Shown here: one piece after another, positions 55,945 through 64,000 of the stretch
How positions within the stretch are numbered: the stretch's first letter is position 1
Layout: each line of letters opens with the position of its first letter
Assembly: GCF_014649695.1 (NCBI RefSeq)
Contig: NZ_BMTN01000005.1
Coordinates: forward strand, 355,379-419,378
Reading direction: 5' to 3'
DNA length: 64,000 bases
Origin: Streptomyces kurssanovii
GTDB lineage: Bacteria > Actinomycetota > Actinomycetes > Streptomycetales > Streptomycetaceae
Program-made: the position numbers and the translations under genes
Notes under the pieces: generated by a model
The model's database searches: none
The model's input: the letters and a program-made list of their open reading frames with translations, nothing else
Told to the model about the DNA's origin: nothing

Positions 55945-56418
55945 TCACTGGTTGCTGGACCCGAAGTCCTCGGGGGAGATCTGGTCGAGGAACTCGCGGA
56001 ACTTCTCCACCTCGTCCTCCTGCTCGTCCGGGATGGCGATACCCGCGTCGTCCAGCACCCCGTCACTGCCGTAGATCGGCGTACCGGTGCGCAGGGCGAG
56101 AGCTATCGCGTCGGACGGCCTGGCGCTCACCTCGACCCCACTGGCGAAGACCAGCTCCGCGTAGAAGACGCCTTCGCGCAGGTCGGTGATGCGGACCTGG
56201 GTGAGCTCCTGGCCGACCGCCTCCAGCACGTCCTTGAAGAGGTCGTGGGTCAGCGGCCTGGCCGGTGCCATGCCCTGCTGGGCGAAGGCAATGGCGGTCG
56301 CCTCCCCGGGACCGATCCAGATGGGGAGGTACCGATCGCCTCCCACTTCACGCAGGAGCACGATCGGTTGGTTCGAGGGCATTTCGACCCGGACACCCAC
56401 AACGTCGAGCTCGTTCAC
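55945..56418 (-). CDS. DUF151 bifunctional-nuclease-family protein
   Basis: The 157-residue DUF151 protein reads ELDVVGVRVEMPSNQPIVLL, then YLPIWIGPGEATAIAFAQQG and SARPSDAIALALRTGTPIY, matching the family throughout. Members have reported RNase/DNase activity in plants, and the bacterial role is unclear. A highly acidic tail (DEQEDEVEKF) is typical. The GTG at 56418 is 6 nt after TAGGGT and has no ribosome-binding site, so the mRNA is leaderless. It sits between the two MerR genes as in other actinobacteria. Confidence 0.9.
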   Translation of the reverse strand: MNELDVVGVRVEMPSNQPIVLLREVGGDRYLPIWIGPGEATAIAFAQQGMAPARPLTHDLFKDVLEAVGQELTQVRITDLREGVFYAELVFASGVEVSARPSDAIALALRTGTPIYGSDGVLDDAGIAIPDEQEDEVEKFREFLDQISPEDFGSSNQ

Positions 56419-56424
56419 ACAGCA

Positions 56425-56430
56425 ACCCTA
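56425..56430 (-). promoter_or_regulatory. -10 box of the leaderless DUF151 transcript
   Basis: TAGGGT on the minus strand, then 6 nt, then GTG. This matches the common actinobacterial leaderless promoter end. Confidence 0.6.
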
Positions 56431-56471
56431 GGACGTGCGCGACCGGTTTGGGTAGTCGGGCTGGTCCAAGA

Positions 56472-57215
56472 TCAGTGGAGCCGCACTCCGAGGGCGGTCT
56501 GAACCAGTGCCGCATGGAGCCTCACGGAGAGCGTCACCAGCTCTTTCGTGGTCGCCTCCGCATGGGCCCTGGTCTGCGGATTACGGTGCCGCCGCAGCGG
56601 TGCGACGACCTGTTCGACCAGGCCGGCATCGCGGTCCGCGGACGCTTTCATGGCACGCAGGTGCCGGGGCTCGAGACCGAATCTGCCCAGCTCCGCGACC
56701 ATCCGTGCGACCGTGACCGCCTCCGGCTCGTAGGCGCCGCTCCCGTCCGGGGTGAGCAGGCCGTACGACTCCCACTCGGTGAGCTCCTCCTCGGAGACCT
56801 CGGCGGCGGCCAGCAGGGCCGCACGGCCGATACGGCCCGCGGGCGGACGCTCGGCCTCCGGCTCCCAGGAACCGTCGAAGAGGTCCCGCTGCGGGCCCTG
56901 TGCGGGCAGCTGCACCTGCTCGCCCCGCTCGAGGGCGTCCAGCTGCTCGCGGATCACCTTCAGGGGAAGGTAGTGGTCACGCTGCATCCGCAGCACGAGC
57001 GCGAGCCGCTCCACGTCCCGGGCCGTGAATTTGCGGTAGCCGGAGGGCGTGCGGCTCGGCTCGACGAGGCCCTCGGCCTCCAAGAACCTGATCTTGGAGA
57101 TCGTGACTTCCGGGAACTCGTCGCGCAGGTGCCCGAGGACAGCGCCGATGCTCATCGGGCGGTCACCCGCGGCGGCGGTGCCGTGACCGACACCGCCCGT
57201 CGGTGTTCGCAGCAT
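56472..57215 (-). CDS. ftsR: MerR-family regulator FtsR
   Basis: The 247-residue protein has a MerR winged helix near residue 20 (MSIGAVLGHLRDEFPEVTIS, KIRFLEAEGLVEPSRTPSGY), the DVERLALVLRMQRDHYLPLK helix, and a second MerR-like segment (LTEWESYGLLTPDGSGAYEP). This double layout and its place next to garA match FtsR, which activates ftsZ in Corynebacterium (known there, inferred here). The ATG at 57215 follows GGGAAGG. Confidence 0.88.
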   Translation of the reverse strand: MLRTPTGGVGHGTAAAGDRPMSIGAVLGHLRDEFPEVTISKIRFLEAEGLVEPSRTPSGYRKFTARDVERLALVLRMQRDHYLPLKVIREQLDALERGEQVQLPAQGPQRDLFDGSWEPEAERPPAGRIGRAALLAAAEVSEEELTEWESYGLLTPDGSGAYEPEAVTVARMVAELGRFGLEPRHLRAMKASADRDAGLVEQVVAPLRRHRNPQTRAHAEATTKELVTLSVRLHAALVQTALGVRLH

Positions 57216-57257
57216 GTGCCTTCCCTGGGGGTCACCCCGGACAGAGTCTGGGGAGGG

Positions 57258-58091
57258 TTACACGCCCCGCTGGCTCGCGTAGAAGACCAGCCGGTACTTG
57301 CCGATCTGAACCTCGTCGCCGTTGGCAAGGACCACGGAGTCGATCCGCTCGCGGTTCACGTACGTGCCGTTCAGGCTCCCGACGTCGGAGACGGTGAAAC
57401 CGCCGTCCGGGCCGCGCCTGAACTCCACGTGCCGCCTCGACACCGTGACGTCGTCGAGGAAGATGTCGCTCTGCGGATGACGCCCGGCCGTGGTCAGCTC
57501 ACCGTCCAGCAGGAAGCGGCTGCCCGAGTTGGGCCCGCGCCGGACGACCAGGAGCGCGGAGCCGAGCGGCAGTGCCTCGACGGCGGCCTGGGCCTCCGGC
57601 GAGAGCGAGGGGACGGCGGTCTGGCCGGTCACCTCCGAGTCGTAGGCCTCGATGCCGGAGATGGAGATCGTCGACGTCGTCTCCGACGCACGCTCGGCCG
57701 GCGCGCCACCCCTCAGCGGCGCACCGCAGTTGGAGCAGAACCGACCGGCCTCGGTGTTCCGGTGGCCGCACCTCGAACAAACCGGCAAACCCGCCATGGA
57801 CGGATCCTCCTGCCGCGGCTGCCCCGCGTGGGGATTGGTCGCATACGGGTCGGAGGCAAACCCTCCACCCGCACTTGAGGTTGATGGATCCCCGAAACCT
57901 ATGCCGCGGGCACCGGCAGGGTCAACAGACGACGCGCCCTGTCCGCCCGAATTGTCACCACCGGCCACCTCGTCCCGGAACAGCGGGCGCTCGCCGCCCT
58001 GCTCCTCGCTCTGACCATGACGCGGCGCGCGATGACGGGCGTTGCCGTCCTCGCGTGAGCTCTTGCCGAACAACTTCGCAAACAACTTCAC
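57258..58091 (-). CDS. garA: FHA-domain regulator GarA/OdhI
   Basis: The 277-residue protein has a C-terminal FHA domain at about 178-270 (TTAGRHPQSDIFLDDVTVSR, SDVGSLNGTYVNRE). The phospho-acceptor motif ETTS lies at 137-140. When phosphorylated, GarA/OdhI binds its own FHA domain intramolecularly and releases 2-oxoglutarate dehydrogenase, as shown in mycobacteria and corynebacteria. This form has a long N-terminal extension with a zinc ribbon (Cys 105, 108, 119, 122) that short GarA proteins lack. The GTG at 58091 follows AAGGGGAAA. It lies upstream of ftsR. Confidence 0.92.
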   Translation of the reverse strand: MKLFAKLFGKSSREDGNARHRAPRHGQSEEQGGERPLFRDEVAGGDNSGGQGASSVDPAGARGIGFGDPSTSSAGGGFASDPYATNPHAGQPRQEDPSMAGLPVCSRCGHRNTEAGRFCSNCGAPLRGGAPAERASETTSTISISGIEAYDSEVTGQTAVPSLSPEAQAAVEALPLGSALLVVRRGPNSGSRFLLDGELTTAGRHPQSDIFLDDVTVSRRHVEFRRGPDGGFTVSDVGSLNGTYVNRERIDSVVLANGDEVQIGKYRLVFYASQRGV

Positions 58092-58207
58092 GGGCGTTTC
58101 CCCTTGACCGAAATAGACCCGCCCGTGGGGCAGGACGAACCCTCAACCAACACACCTGCCGAACCGGACACCCTCACAACGTCCGTACCCTCCGGACAGT
58201 TTCCACC

Positions 58208-58229
58208 ACGCACCACATATGTGGTGCGT
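58208..58229. promoter_or_regulatory. 22-bp perfect palindrome upstream of garA
   Basis: ACGCACCACAT is followed immediately by its exact reverse complement, with no loop, 117 bp before the garA start. A loop-free perfect palindrome suits a dimeric DNA-binding protein better than a terminator. Confidence 0.6.
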
Positions 58230-58281
58230 CGCCCCCCTGCAATCCTCTGCCCGGCTCCGGCGCTCCCCATGTCCCCCCGCT

Positions 58282-59130
58282 TCACTGCGGTGACGACCGA
58301 GCGTAGTCAGGCCGCTCCGCCGGTCGCAAGGCGTCGACAATGATCTTCTCTGATCGCTCCACGGTAGCCGTGGCCTGCTCCTTCTCCAGCGTCTGCACGA
58401 CACCGCCGGGGATGTTCAGCGCCGGCTCCAGGTCCTGCGGCTTGCCGATGACCTTGAAGGTGTACGGAGCGTTGATCCGCTTGCCGTCGACCTCTATGTC
58501 CCCGGCGGCCCCCGAGAAGAAGGTGTCCGCGACGACCCGGATGCCGTTCACCTGGATCGCCTCCGCACCGGCCGCGCGCAGCTCCTGGATCGTATCGAGG
58601 AGCATGTCGGACTCCACGGTGCCGGACGGATCCTGGATCGTGAGGGTGATGCCCGGCCCCTCCGCGGCGACGGTGCCGGCCAGGATGCCGAGCTGCTGCT
58701 CCTTCTGCTGCGTCTGCTTCCGGGCCTCTTCCGCCTGGTCCGAGCTGTTCTCGAGCTCGGTGCGCTGGTCCTCGAGGCGCTGCTTCTCGTCCTCCAGCCG
58801 CTGGGTGCGGTTGTCCAGCTCGTCGAGGATGCGGACCAGGTCCTCCTGCCGTGCGCCGCGTAGCGCGCTTTCGTCGCTGTTGGAACGGACCTGGATGGCC
58901 AGGCCCAGACCGAGGACGAACAACAGCACGGCGACGATCAGTTGGGCACGGGTCACCCGCGGCGGCCACACCGCCGCACCGAGCCGCTGCCGTCCGGTCC
59001 GCACCTCCGACTCCGACGGATCCGGTTCCTGCGCGACGGGCGGCGCGGGCGGCTGCGCCTGCGGGAGCGGCTGGGCACGCGTCGGCTGCGGCTCCGGCGC
59101 CTCGTTCCTGGGGGTCTCTTCGCTGCTCAT
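58282..59130 (-). CDS. DUF881 membrane-anchored protein (second copy)
   Basis: The 282-residue protein has a Pro/Gln/Glu-rich cytoplasmic N-terminus, one transmembrane helix (LIVAVLLFVLGLGLAIQV), and a Gln/Glu-rich coiled coil (QRLEDEKQRLEDQRTELEN). The outer DUF881 domain reads GAEAIQVNGIRVVADTFFSG, then GDIEVDGKRINAPYTFKVIG. Function is unknown. It starts 2 bp after the stop of sbp, with another DUF881 gene just beyond. The three-gene order DUF881-sbp-DUF881 is conserved in actinobacteria, so the products probably form one membrane complex. Confidence 0.88.
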   Translation of the reverse strand: MSSEETPRNEAPEPQPTRAQPLPQAQPPAPPVAQEPDPSESEVRTGRQRLGAAVWPPRVTRAQLIVAVLLFVLGLGLAIQVRSNSDESALRGARQEDLVRILDELDNRTQRLEDEKQRLEDQRTELENSSDQAEEARKQTQQKEQQLGILAGTVAAEGPGITLTIQDPSGTVESDMLLDTIQELRAAGAEAIQVNGIRVVADTFFSGAAGDIEVDGKRINAPYTFKVIGKPQDLEPALNIPGGVVQTLEKEQATATVERSEKIIVDALRPAERPDYARSSPQ

Positions 59131-59132
59131 CG

Positions 59133-59465
59133 TCACGCCCGGAAGACGTGCCGGCGGATGGCCGCGGCGTTGGAGAAGATCCGGATGCCCAGCACGACGA
59201 CCACTCCCGTGGACAACTGCGCGCCGACGCCCAGCTTGTCGCCGAGGAACACGATCAGCGCCGCCACCACGACGTTCGAGAGGAAGGACACGACGAAGAC
59301 CTTGTCGACGAAGATCCCGTCGAGCATGGCCCGCAGACCGCCGAACACCGCGTCGAGCGCGGCGACGACCGCGATCGGCAGATAGGGCTCGACCACCGCC
59401 GGCACCTCGGGCCGGACCAAAAGCCCGACCACGACTCCCACGACGAGGCCCAGTACGGCGATCAC
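59133..59465 (-). CDS. sbp: Small basic protein Sbp (DUF1290)
   Basis: The 110-residue membrane protein has three hydrophobic segments (MIAVLGLVVGVVVGLLV, YLPIAVVAALDAVFGGLRAM, VVVVLGIRIFSNAAAIRRH) and matches the Sbp/DUF1290 family. In Bacillus, Sbp lies near division genes, but its function is unknown. The GTG at 59465 shares GTGA with the stop of the upstream DUF881 gene, and its own stop is 2 bp before the next DUF881 gene, so all three are translationally coupled. Confidence 0.9.
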   Translation of the reverse strand: MIAVLGLVVGVVVGLLVRPEVPAVVEPYLPIAVVAALDAVFGGLRAMLDGIFVDKVFVVSFLSNVVVAALIVFLGDKLGVGAQLSTGVVVVLGIRIFSNAAAIRRHVFRA

Positions 59466-60388
59466 GATGTGCCCTTCTCTGATTCGGCCGCGCCCTGCCC
59501 ACTGCCCCGCGGGGCGTCGGCGGTCGTCGGCTCGGCTGTTCGTACGATCAAACTCGGGGCCGCGGGCAGTCGCACCGACTCCTCGTCGGACATGCTGGTG
59601 CGGATTCCGAAGTCCTCTTTGAGGACCTGGAGATACTGCCCGTCGGCGCTGCCTTGGAAGGCGGTACGCAGCCTGCTGCCGTCCCCCACCGCGAGCACCG
59701 TGTACGGCGGCACCAGCGGCCTGTTGTCGACCAGTATGGCGTCGCCGGCCGCACGGATCGCCGACAGGGCGGTCAGCCGCTGCCCGTTGATCGCGATCGC
59801 CTCGGCGCCGGACTCCCAGAGGCCGTTGACGATCCGCTGCATGTCCCGGTCCCGTACCCGGCCGGTGTCGGAGAAGCCGCTGCTCTCCCGCGGCCCGTCG
59901 CCGCCCTGGTCGGTCCCCTTGGCATCGTCCACGACGAGTTGGACACCCGGGCCGTGCACCTCGGTGGCGCCCGCCAGCAGGGGAACCGCCGCGCCCTGCT
60001 CCTCGCCGTGCGCGTTGAGGGCCTTGCGCTGCCGCTCCTCGACGTCGGACCGCAGGGCCTCGACGTCCCGCTCCACGGCGTCGGCCTTCTTGGTCTGGGC
60101 CTCGACGCGGTCGATGAGCTCCTCGCGCTCCTTGGCCAGCACCGGTGCCGAGATCTGCGCCTCCGCGGCTCCGAGCGTCACGACCGCGGCCGCGAGCACG
60201 AGCCCGGCGGCCAGTCCCAGCTTGGCGCGCAGCGTCCGGGGCATGCCGCCGCCCTCGGCCCTGCGGGCCGCCGCCTCCGCGTAACCGTCGTCGAGGCTGT
60301 GCTCCATGACATTGGTCAGCAGCGACATGGACGCATCAGGGCGCGCGGGCGGAGAACCTGTGCTCCGAACGGGGGGCTGCTGCGACAT
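59462..60388 (-). CDS. DUF881 membrane-anchored protein (first copy)
   Basis: The 308-residue protein has a 60-residue cytoplasmic part, a transmembrane helix (LGLAAGLVLAAAVVTLGAAE) and a coiled coil (KEREELIDRVEAQTKKADAV). The DUF881 domain follows (GAEAIAINGQRLTALSAIRA, ILVDNRPLVPPYTVLAVGDG). The C-terminus is disordered. It is first of the DUF881-sbp-DUF881 set. Two ATGs (60397 and 60388) are possible; neither has a clear ribosome-binding site. Confidence 0.87.
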   Translation of the reverse strand: MSQQPPVRSTGSPPARPDASMSLLTNVMEHSLDDGYAEAAARRAEGGGMPRTLRAKLGLAAGLVLAAAVVTLGAAEAQISAPVLAKEREELIDRVEAQTKKADAVERDVEALRSDVEERQRKALNAHGEEQGAAVPLLAGATEVHGPGVQLVVDDAKGTDQGGDGPRESSGFSDTGRVRDRDMQRIVNGLWESGAEAIAINGQRLTALSAIRAAGDAILVDNRPLVPPYTVLAVGDGSRLRTAFQGSADGQYLQVLKEDFGIRTSMSDEESVRLPAAPSLIVRTAEPTTADAPRGSGQGAAESEKGTS

Positions 60389-60434
60389 GCCGCACATCGT
60401 CGCACGTCGCAACCGCTACCGCCGAATGGCCCCA

Positions 60435-60479
60435 CCGGTGTGCCGGCGGACGCCCCGCGGGCGTCCGCCGGCACACCGG
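60435..60479 (-). terminator. Very strong hairpin terminator after the nucleotidyltransferase fusion
   Basis: A 19-bp perfect stem (CCGGTGTGCCGGCGGACGC) can extend by two more pairs around a 3-nt loop. It starts 8 bp past the stop at 60487. Confidence 0.85.
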
Positions 60480-60486
60480 CAACGGT

Positions 60487-62982
60487 TCAGTGACCTGCGC
60501 TGTCCACCACGGACGACCATTCGTCCAGGAGCGCCTGGGCCGACGCGTCGTCCGGCCCCTCCGCCCACAGATGGGTGACGGCCTCCGACGGGTCGGGGAG
60601 CACCATCACCCACCGGCCGTCGGCCTCGACCACGCGTACACCGTCGGTAGTGTCCACGTGCCTGTCCCCGGCGGCCTCGACCACGCGCCGCATCACGAGC
60701 CCCTTGACCGCCCACGGCGTCGCGAGGTCCCGCCTGAGCACATGGGCCCGCGGGATGCGGGCGTCGATCTGGCTCAGCGTGAGCTGTGTACGGGCGACAA
60801 GACCGACCAGCCGCACGAACGCGGCCGTACCGTCGAAGACGCTGCTGAACTCCGGCACGATGAAGCCGCCACGACCGTCGCCACCGAAGATCGTGGTCTC
60901 CTCCCGGCACACCCTCGTCAGGTCGTCAGGGGACGTCGTCGTCCACTCGACCTGCGTGCCGTGGTACGCCGCCACCTGCTCGGCGATCCTCGTCGTCGTC
61001 ACCGGCAGCGCCACACCGCCGCTGCGCCGCTCCGCCGCGACCAGGTCGAGCAGCACCAGCAGCGCCCGGTCGTCCTCGACGATCCGGCCCCGCTCGTCGA
61101 CCAGGGAGATCCGTTCACCGACGGGGTCGAAGCGGACACCGAACGCCGCACGCGCGGAGGCGACGATCTCCCCCAGCCGGACCAGGCCGGACCTCCGGGT
61201 GTCCGCGGACTCCGTAGGCCGCGACTCGTCGAGACCGGGGTTGATCGTCAGCGCGTCGACCCCGAGGCGACCCAACAGGCTCGGCAGCACAAGACCGGCG
61301 CTGCCGTTGGACGCGTCGATGACGACCTTGAGGCCCGACTCGGCGATCCCGGTGGTGTCCACGTTCCGCAGCAGGGAGCCGGTGTACGAGTCGAAGACGC
61401 TCGACGGGAAGTGCAGATCGCCGATCTCGCCCGGGAACGCACGCCGGTACTCCTGACGCGCGTACACCCGGTCCAGCTTCCGCTGCCCACCCTGCGACAG
61501 GTCCGCGCCTCGTTCGTCGAAGAACATGATGTCGACCGAGTCGGGCACACCCGGCGACGTACGGATCATGATGCCGCCCGCACTACCGCGGGCAGTCTGC
61601 TGGCGCGCCACGGGCAGCGGCACGTTCTCCAGGTCGCGTACGTCGATGGCACTGGCCTGGAGCGCCGAGATCACCGCCCGCTTCAGGGCGCGTGCACCAC
61701 GGGAGTGGTCACGTGCGGTGGTGACGGTGGCGCCCTTCTTCAGCGTGGTGGCGTACGCGCCGGCCAGGCGCACCACGACCTCTGGCGTGATCTCCACGTT
61801 GAGGATGCCGGACACGCCTCTGGCACCGAAGAGATGCGCCTGTCCCCGGGACTCCCAGATGACGGACGTGTTGACGAACGCACCGGCCTCGACGGTCTTG
61901 AACGGATAGACCCGGACGTTGCCCTGGACAATCGATTCTTCGCCGACGAGGCACTCGTCACCGATGACGGCGCCGTCCTCGATGCGGGCGGCGCGCATGA
62001 TGTCGGTGTTCTTGCCGATGACGCAGCCGCGGAGATTGCTCTGCGGACCGATGTAGACGTTGTCGTGGACCACGGCCTTGTGAAGGAACGCACCCGTCTT
62101 CACGACGACGTTGGATCCCACGACGGTGTGTTCACGGATCTCGACGCCTGCCTCGACCTTGGCGTAGTCGCCGATGTAGAGCGGACCTCGCAGCGTCGCG
62201 TCGGGATGGACTTCCGCGCCCTCCGCGACCCACACACCGGGAGAGATCTCGAAGCCGTCGAGCTCGACGTCCACCTTGCGCTCCAGGACGTCGGCCTGGG
62301 CCTTCACATAGCTCTCGTGAGTGCCGACGTCCTCCCAGTAGCCCTCGGCGACATAGCCGTAGATCGGCTTGCCTTCCTTCATGAGCTGCGGGAAGACATC
62401 CCCGGACCAGTCGACGGGAACGTCGGGCTGGACATAGTCGAAGACCTCGGGCTCCATCACGTAAATGCCCGTGTTGACCGTGTCGGAGAAGACCTGCCCC
62501 CATGTCGGCTTCTCGAGGAAGCGCTCGACCTTTCCCTCCTCGTCGACGATCGTGATGCCGAATTCCAGCGGATTCGGCACCCGCGTCAGACACACGGTGA
62601 CGAGTGCGCCCTTCTCCTTGTGGAAGGAGATGAGGTCGGTCAGGTCGAAGTCGGTGAGGGCGTCACCGGAAATCACGAGGAACGCGTCGTCCTTCAGCGC
62701 TTCCTCTGCGTTCTTCACACTGCCGGCAGTGCCGAGTGGCTTCTCCTCGTTGGCATAGGTGAGCTCCATTCCGAGCTCTTCGCCATCACCGAAGTAATTC
62801 TTCACAAGTGAGGCGAGAAATTGCACGGTCACAACGGTCTCGGTGAGCCCGTGCCGCTTGAGCAGCCTGAGTACATGCTCCATGATGGGCCGGTTGGCCA
62901 CCGGCAGGAGCGGCTTGGGCATGCTCGAGGTCATGGGGCGAAGTCGGGTACCTTCGCCGCCGGCCATCACGACGGCCTTCAT
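60487..62982 (-). CDS. Nucleotidyltransferase / hexapeptide / phosphomannomutase-like fusion (annotated as mannose-1-phosphate guanylyltransferase in relatives)
   Basis: The 831-residue, three-part protein has three domains. Residues 1-235 are a sugar-phosphate nucleotidyltransferase ([32 protein letters not shown]). Residues 250-370 are left-handed hexapeptide repeats ([20 protein letters not shown]). Residues 380-800 are a phosphohexomutase-like domain ([40 protein letters not shown]). The usual TASHNP phosphoserine loop is replaced by [10 protein letters not shown], so mutase activity is doubtful. It probably makes GDP-mannose or a related sugar nucleotide. AGGAGG lies 10 nt before the ATG. 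Confidence 0.88.
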   Translation of the reverse strand: MKAVVMAGGEGTRLRPMTSSMPKPLLPVANRPIMEHVLRLLKRHGLTETVVTVQFLASLVKNYFGDGEELGMELTYANEEKPLGTAGSVKNAEEALKDDAFLVISGDALTDFDLTDLISFHKEKGALVTVCLTRVPNPLEFGITIVDEEGKVERFLEKPTWGQVFSDTVNTGIYVMEPEVFDYVQPDVPVDWSGDVFPQLMKEGKPIYGYVAEGYWEDVGTHESYVKAQADVLERKVDVELDGFEISPGVWVAEGAEVHPDATLRGPLYIGDYAKVEAGVEIREHTVVGSNVVVKTGAFLHKAVVHDNVYIGPQSNLRGCVIGKNTDIMRAARIEDGAVIGDECLVGEESIVQGNVRVYPFKTVEAGAFVNTSVIWESRGQAHLFGARGVSGILNVEITPEVVVRLAGAYATTLKKGATVTTARDHSRGARALKRAVISALQASAIDVRDLENVPLPVARQQTARGSAGGIMIRTSPGVPDSVDIMFFDERGADLSQGGQRKLDRVYARQEYRRAFPGEIGDLHFPSSVFDSYTGSLLRNVDTTGIAESGLKVVIDASNGSAGLVLPSLLGRLGVDALTINPGLDESRPTESADTRRSGLVRLGEIVASARAAFGVRFDPVGERISLVDERGRIVEDDRALLVLLDLVAAERRSGGVALPVTTTRIAEQVAAYHGTQVEWTTTSPDDLTRVCREETTIFGGDGRGGFIVPEFSSVFDGTAAFVRLVGLVARTQLTLSQIDARIPRAHVLRRDLATPWAVKGLVMRRVVEAAGDRHVDTTDGVRVVEADGRWVMVLPDPSEAVTHLWAEGPDDASAQALLDEWSSVVDSAGH

Positions 62983-63104
62983 GTCGGAAGCGTCCTCCTT
63001 GAAGAGACGACTGTCTGGCCGACTTCACCCGTCCAAAAGTGACCGCTGGTGACATGTGGTGACACGCGCGGCCGGCGACACAGCACGCTCCCACACCGAC
63101 GAGG

Positions 63105-63713
63105 TCAATCGGCCATAGTGTCCGCTTTGACGAGACGGCGGACCTGAATCACATAGAGGATCCCTGCCCACCAATACAGAGTTGTACCCCATCCCGCGAA
63201 CGCCCATCCGAAAATCGCCGCGAGTGACGCAAGCCACCCCGTTCCGTCACTCAGGAGCAGCAAGGGGAAGGCGTACATGAGGTTGAAGGTCGCCGCCTTG
63301 CCCAGGAAGTTCACCTGGGGCGGCGGATAGCCATGACGACGGAGGATTCCCACCATCACCAGCAGCATCAGTTCGCGGGCCAATAGCGCGGCCGTCACCC
63401 ACAGCGGCAGAATCTCCCGCCAGGTGAGACCGACAAGGGTCGACAGGATGTAGAGACGGTCGGCGGCCGGGTCGAGGATGCGTCCCAGGCTGCTGATCTG
63501 GTTCCAGCGTCGGGCCAGCTTGCCGTCGAGATAGTCACTGACGCCGCTGAGCATCAGTACCAGCAACGCCCAGCCGTCACTCTGGGGCCCGCCGAACTCG
63601 GGGCGGAGAATCAGCCACAGGAACAGCGGCACGCCGAAGAGGCGAGCCATGCTCAGGATGTTGGGGATGGTGAGTACCCGGTCCGTTTGAACGCGGGTCT
63701 CCTGGACCTCCAC
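63105..63713 (-). CDS. CDP-alcohol phosphatidyltransferase (PgsA-like)
   Basis: The 202-residue membrane enzyme has the full family signature DG-x2-AR-x8-G-x3-D-x3-D: Asp 63, Gly 64, Ala 67, Arg 68, Gly 77, Asp 81, Asp 85. Five or six helices follow. It transfers the phosphatidyl group of CDP-diacylglycerol to an alcohol; glycerol 3-phosphate is likely but other acceptors are possible. Its mycobacterial positional counterpart is named PgsA2. The GTG at 63713 has AGGAGG 7 nt upstream. It starts 91 bp after the rRNA terminator. Confidence 0.9.
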   Translation of the reverse strand: MEVQETRVQTDRVLTIPNILSMARLFGVPLFLWLILRPEFGGPQSDGWALLVLMLSGVSDYLDGKLARRWNQISSLGRILDPAADRLYILSTLVGLTWREILPLWVTAALLARELMLLVMVGILRRHGYPPPQVNFLGKAATFNLMYAFPLLLLSDGTGWLASLAAIFGWAFAGWGTTLYWWAGILYVIQVRRLVKADTMAD

Positions 63714-63803
63714 CCGGGGGCCTCCTGTGTGGAACGTGCCGACAATGCTCCCTGACCTTACCTGCAGCGGGCACCGGCCTGTGCAGTGGCCCCCTGAACG
63801 CAG

Positions 63804-63834
63804 GAAAGCCCCGCACCAGAGGTGCGGGGCTTTC
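63804..63834 (-). terminator. rRNA operon terminator
   Basis: A 13-bp perfect stem (GAAAGCCCCGCAC) with a 5-nt loop lies 12 bp past the 3' end of the 5S gene on the minus strand. Confidence 0.85.
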
Positions 63835-63846
63835 CCACAATGATTG

Positions 63847-63964
63847 TTCGGCGGCGTCCTACTCTCCCACAGGGTCCCCCCTGCAGTACCATCGGCGCTG
63901 AAAGGCTTAGCTTCCGGGTTCGGAATGTAACCGGGCGTTTCCCTAACGCAATGACCACCGAAAC
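63847..63964 (-). rRNA. rrf: 5S ribosomal RNA
   Basis: The minus strand begins GTTTCGGTGGTCATTGCG, passes through the loop CCCGGTTACATTCCGAACCC and ends CGCCGCCGAAC, the actinomycete 5S pattern of about 118 nt with complementary ends. The remaining 36 bp of the window are the 23S-5S spacer, so an rRNA operon enters from the right. Confidence 0.95.
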
Positions 63965-64000
63965 TCTATGAAGATGTCCGAACTACCAGCCGGCAACCCC

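Noticed and set aside
60490-62811. 773-codon open frame antisense to the nucleotidyltransferase fusion
   Set aside because: Mirror of a real gene; no recognisable motifs or ribosome-binding site.

Overview
The window is high-GC actinobacterial DNA and almost certainly Streptomyces. The evidence is the very strong G/C third-position bias, small Streptomyces-type families (DUF5999, DUF6126), a CebR/CebEFG/BglC-type cello-oligosaccharide locus, mycothiol-type DinB proteins, many leaderless start codons placed 6-7 nt after a TAnnnT -10 box, and an actinomycete 5S rRNA at the right edge. No tRNA, CRISPR array or intact insertion sequence was seen.

Layout. 0-4 kb: 3' part of apolipoprotein N-acyltransferase, then a Gfo/Idh oxidoreductase + FAD monooxygenase operon divergent from a TetR regulator, with two identical palindromic operators between them. 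4-11 kb: uracil-DNA glycosylase, a lone peptide-type ABC binding lipoprotein, a two-gene SDR operon, and a translationally coupled HipA-like kinase/DUF3037 pair. 11-20 kb: small secreted and hypothetical proteins, a large TPR protein, a TerD-domain protein, Ku, a decayed mobile-element fragment, and a dienelactone-hydrolase-like protein. 20-26 kb: bglC-cebG-cebF-cebE operon with divergent cebR and a double CebR-type operator. 26-34 kb: orphan barstar-like protein, ArsR regulator, methyltransferase, and a second heat-shock operon (J-domain protein, DnaK, GrpE) under a HAIR-type element, followed by zinc-ribbon and Rieske proteins. 34-49 kb: an accessory patchwork of LysR, MocR and PadR regulators facing their probable targets (EamA exporters, flavin oxidase-fold proteins), plus PhzF, CPBP protease and a glutamate-cysteine-ligase-like enzyme. 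49-64 kb: conserved core. This is gcvP behind a tandem glycine riboswitch, dinB, then the actinobacterial block MerR - DUF151 nuclease - FtsR - GarA - DUF881 - Sbp - DUF881, a nucleotidyltransferase/phosphomannomutase fusion, a CDP-alcohol phosphatidyltransferase, and the 3' end of an rRNA operon.

How the genes work together. The ceb block imports cello-oligosaccharides and hydrolyses them to glucose. GcvP feeds glycine carbon into one-carbon metabolism under direct glycine sensing. GarA, known elsewhere to gate 2-oxoglutarate metabolism, sits with FtsR (cell division) and membrane proteins next to phospholipid synthesis, in the same order as in other actinobacteria. The DnaK/GrpE/J set looks like an HspR-controlled paralogous chaperone machine. 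Predicted starts were moved from the longest frame wherever a ribosome-binding site, a neighbouring stop or a leaderless -10 box argued for it. All functional calls rest on motifs and remembered family features; no database search was run.
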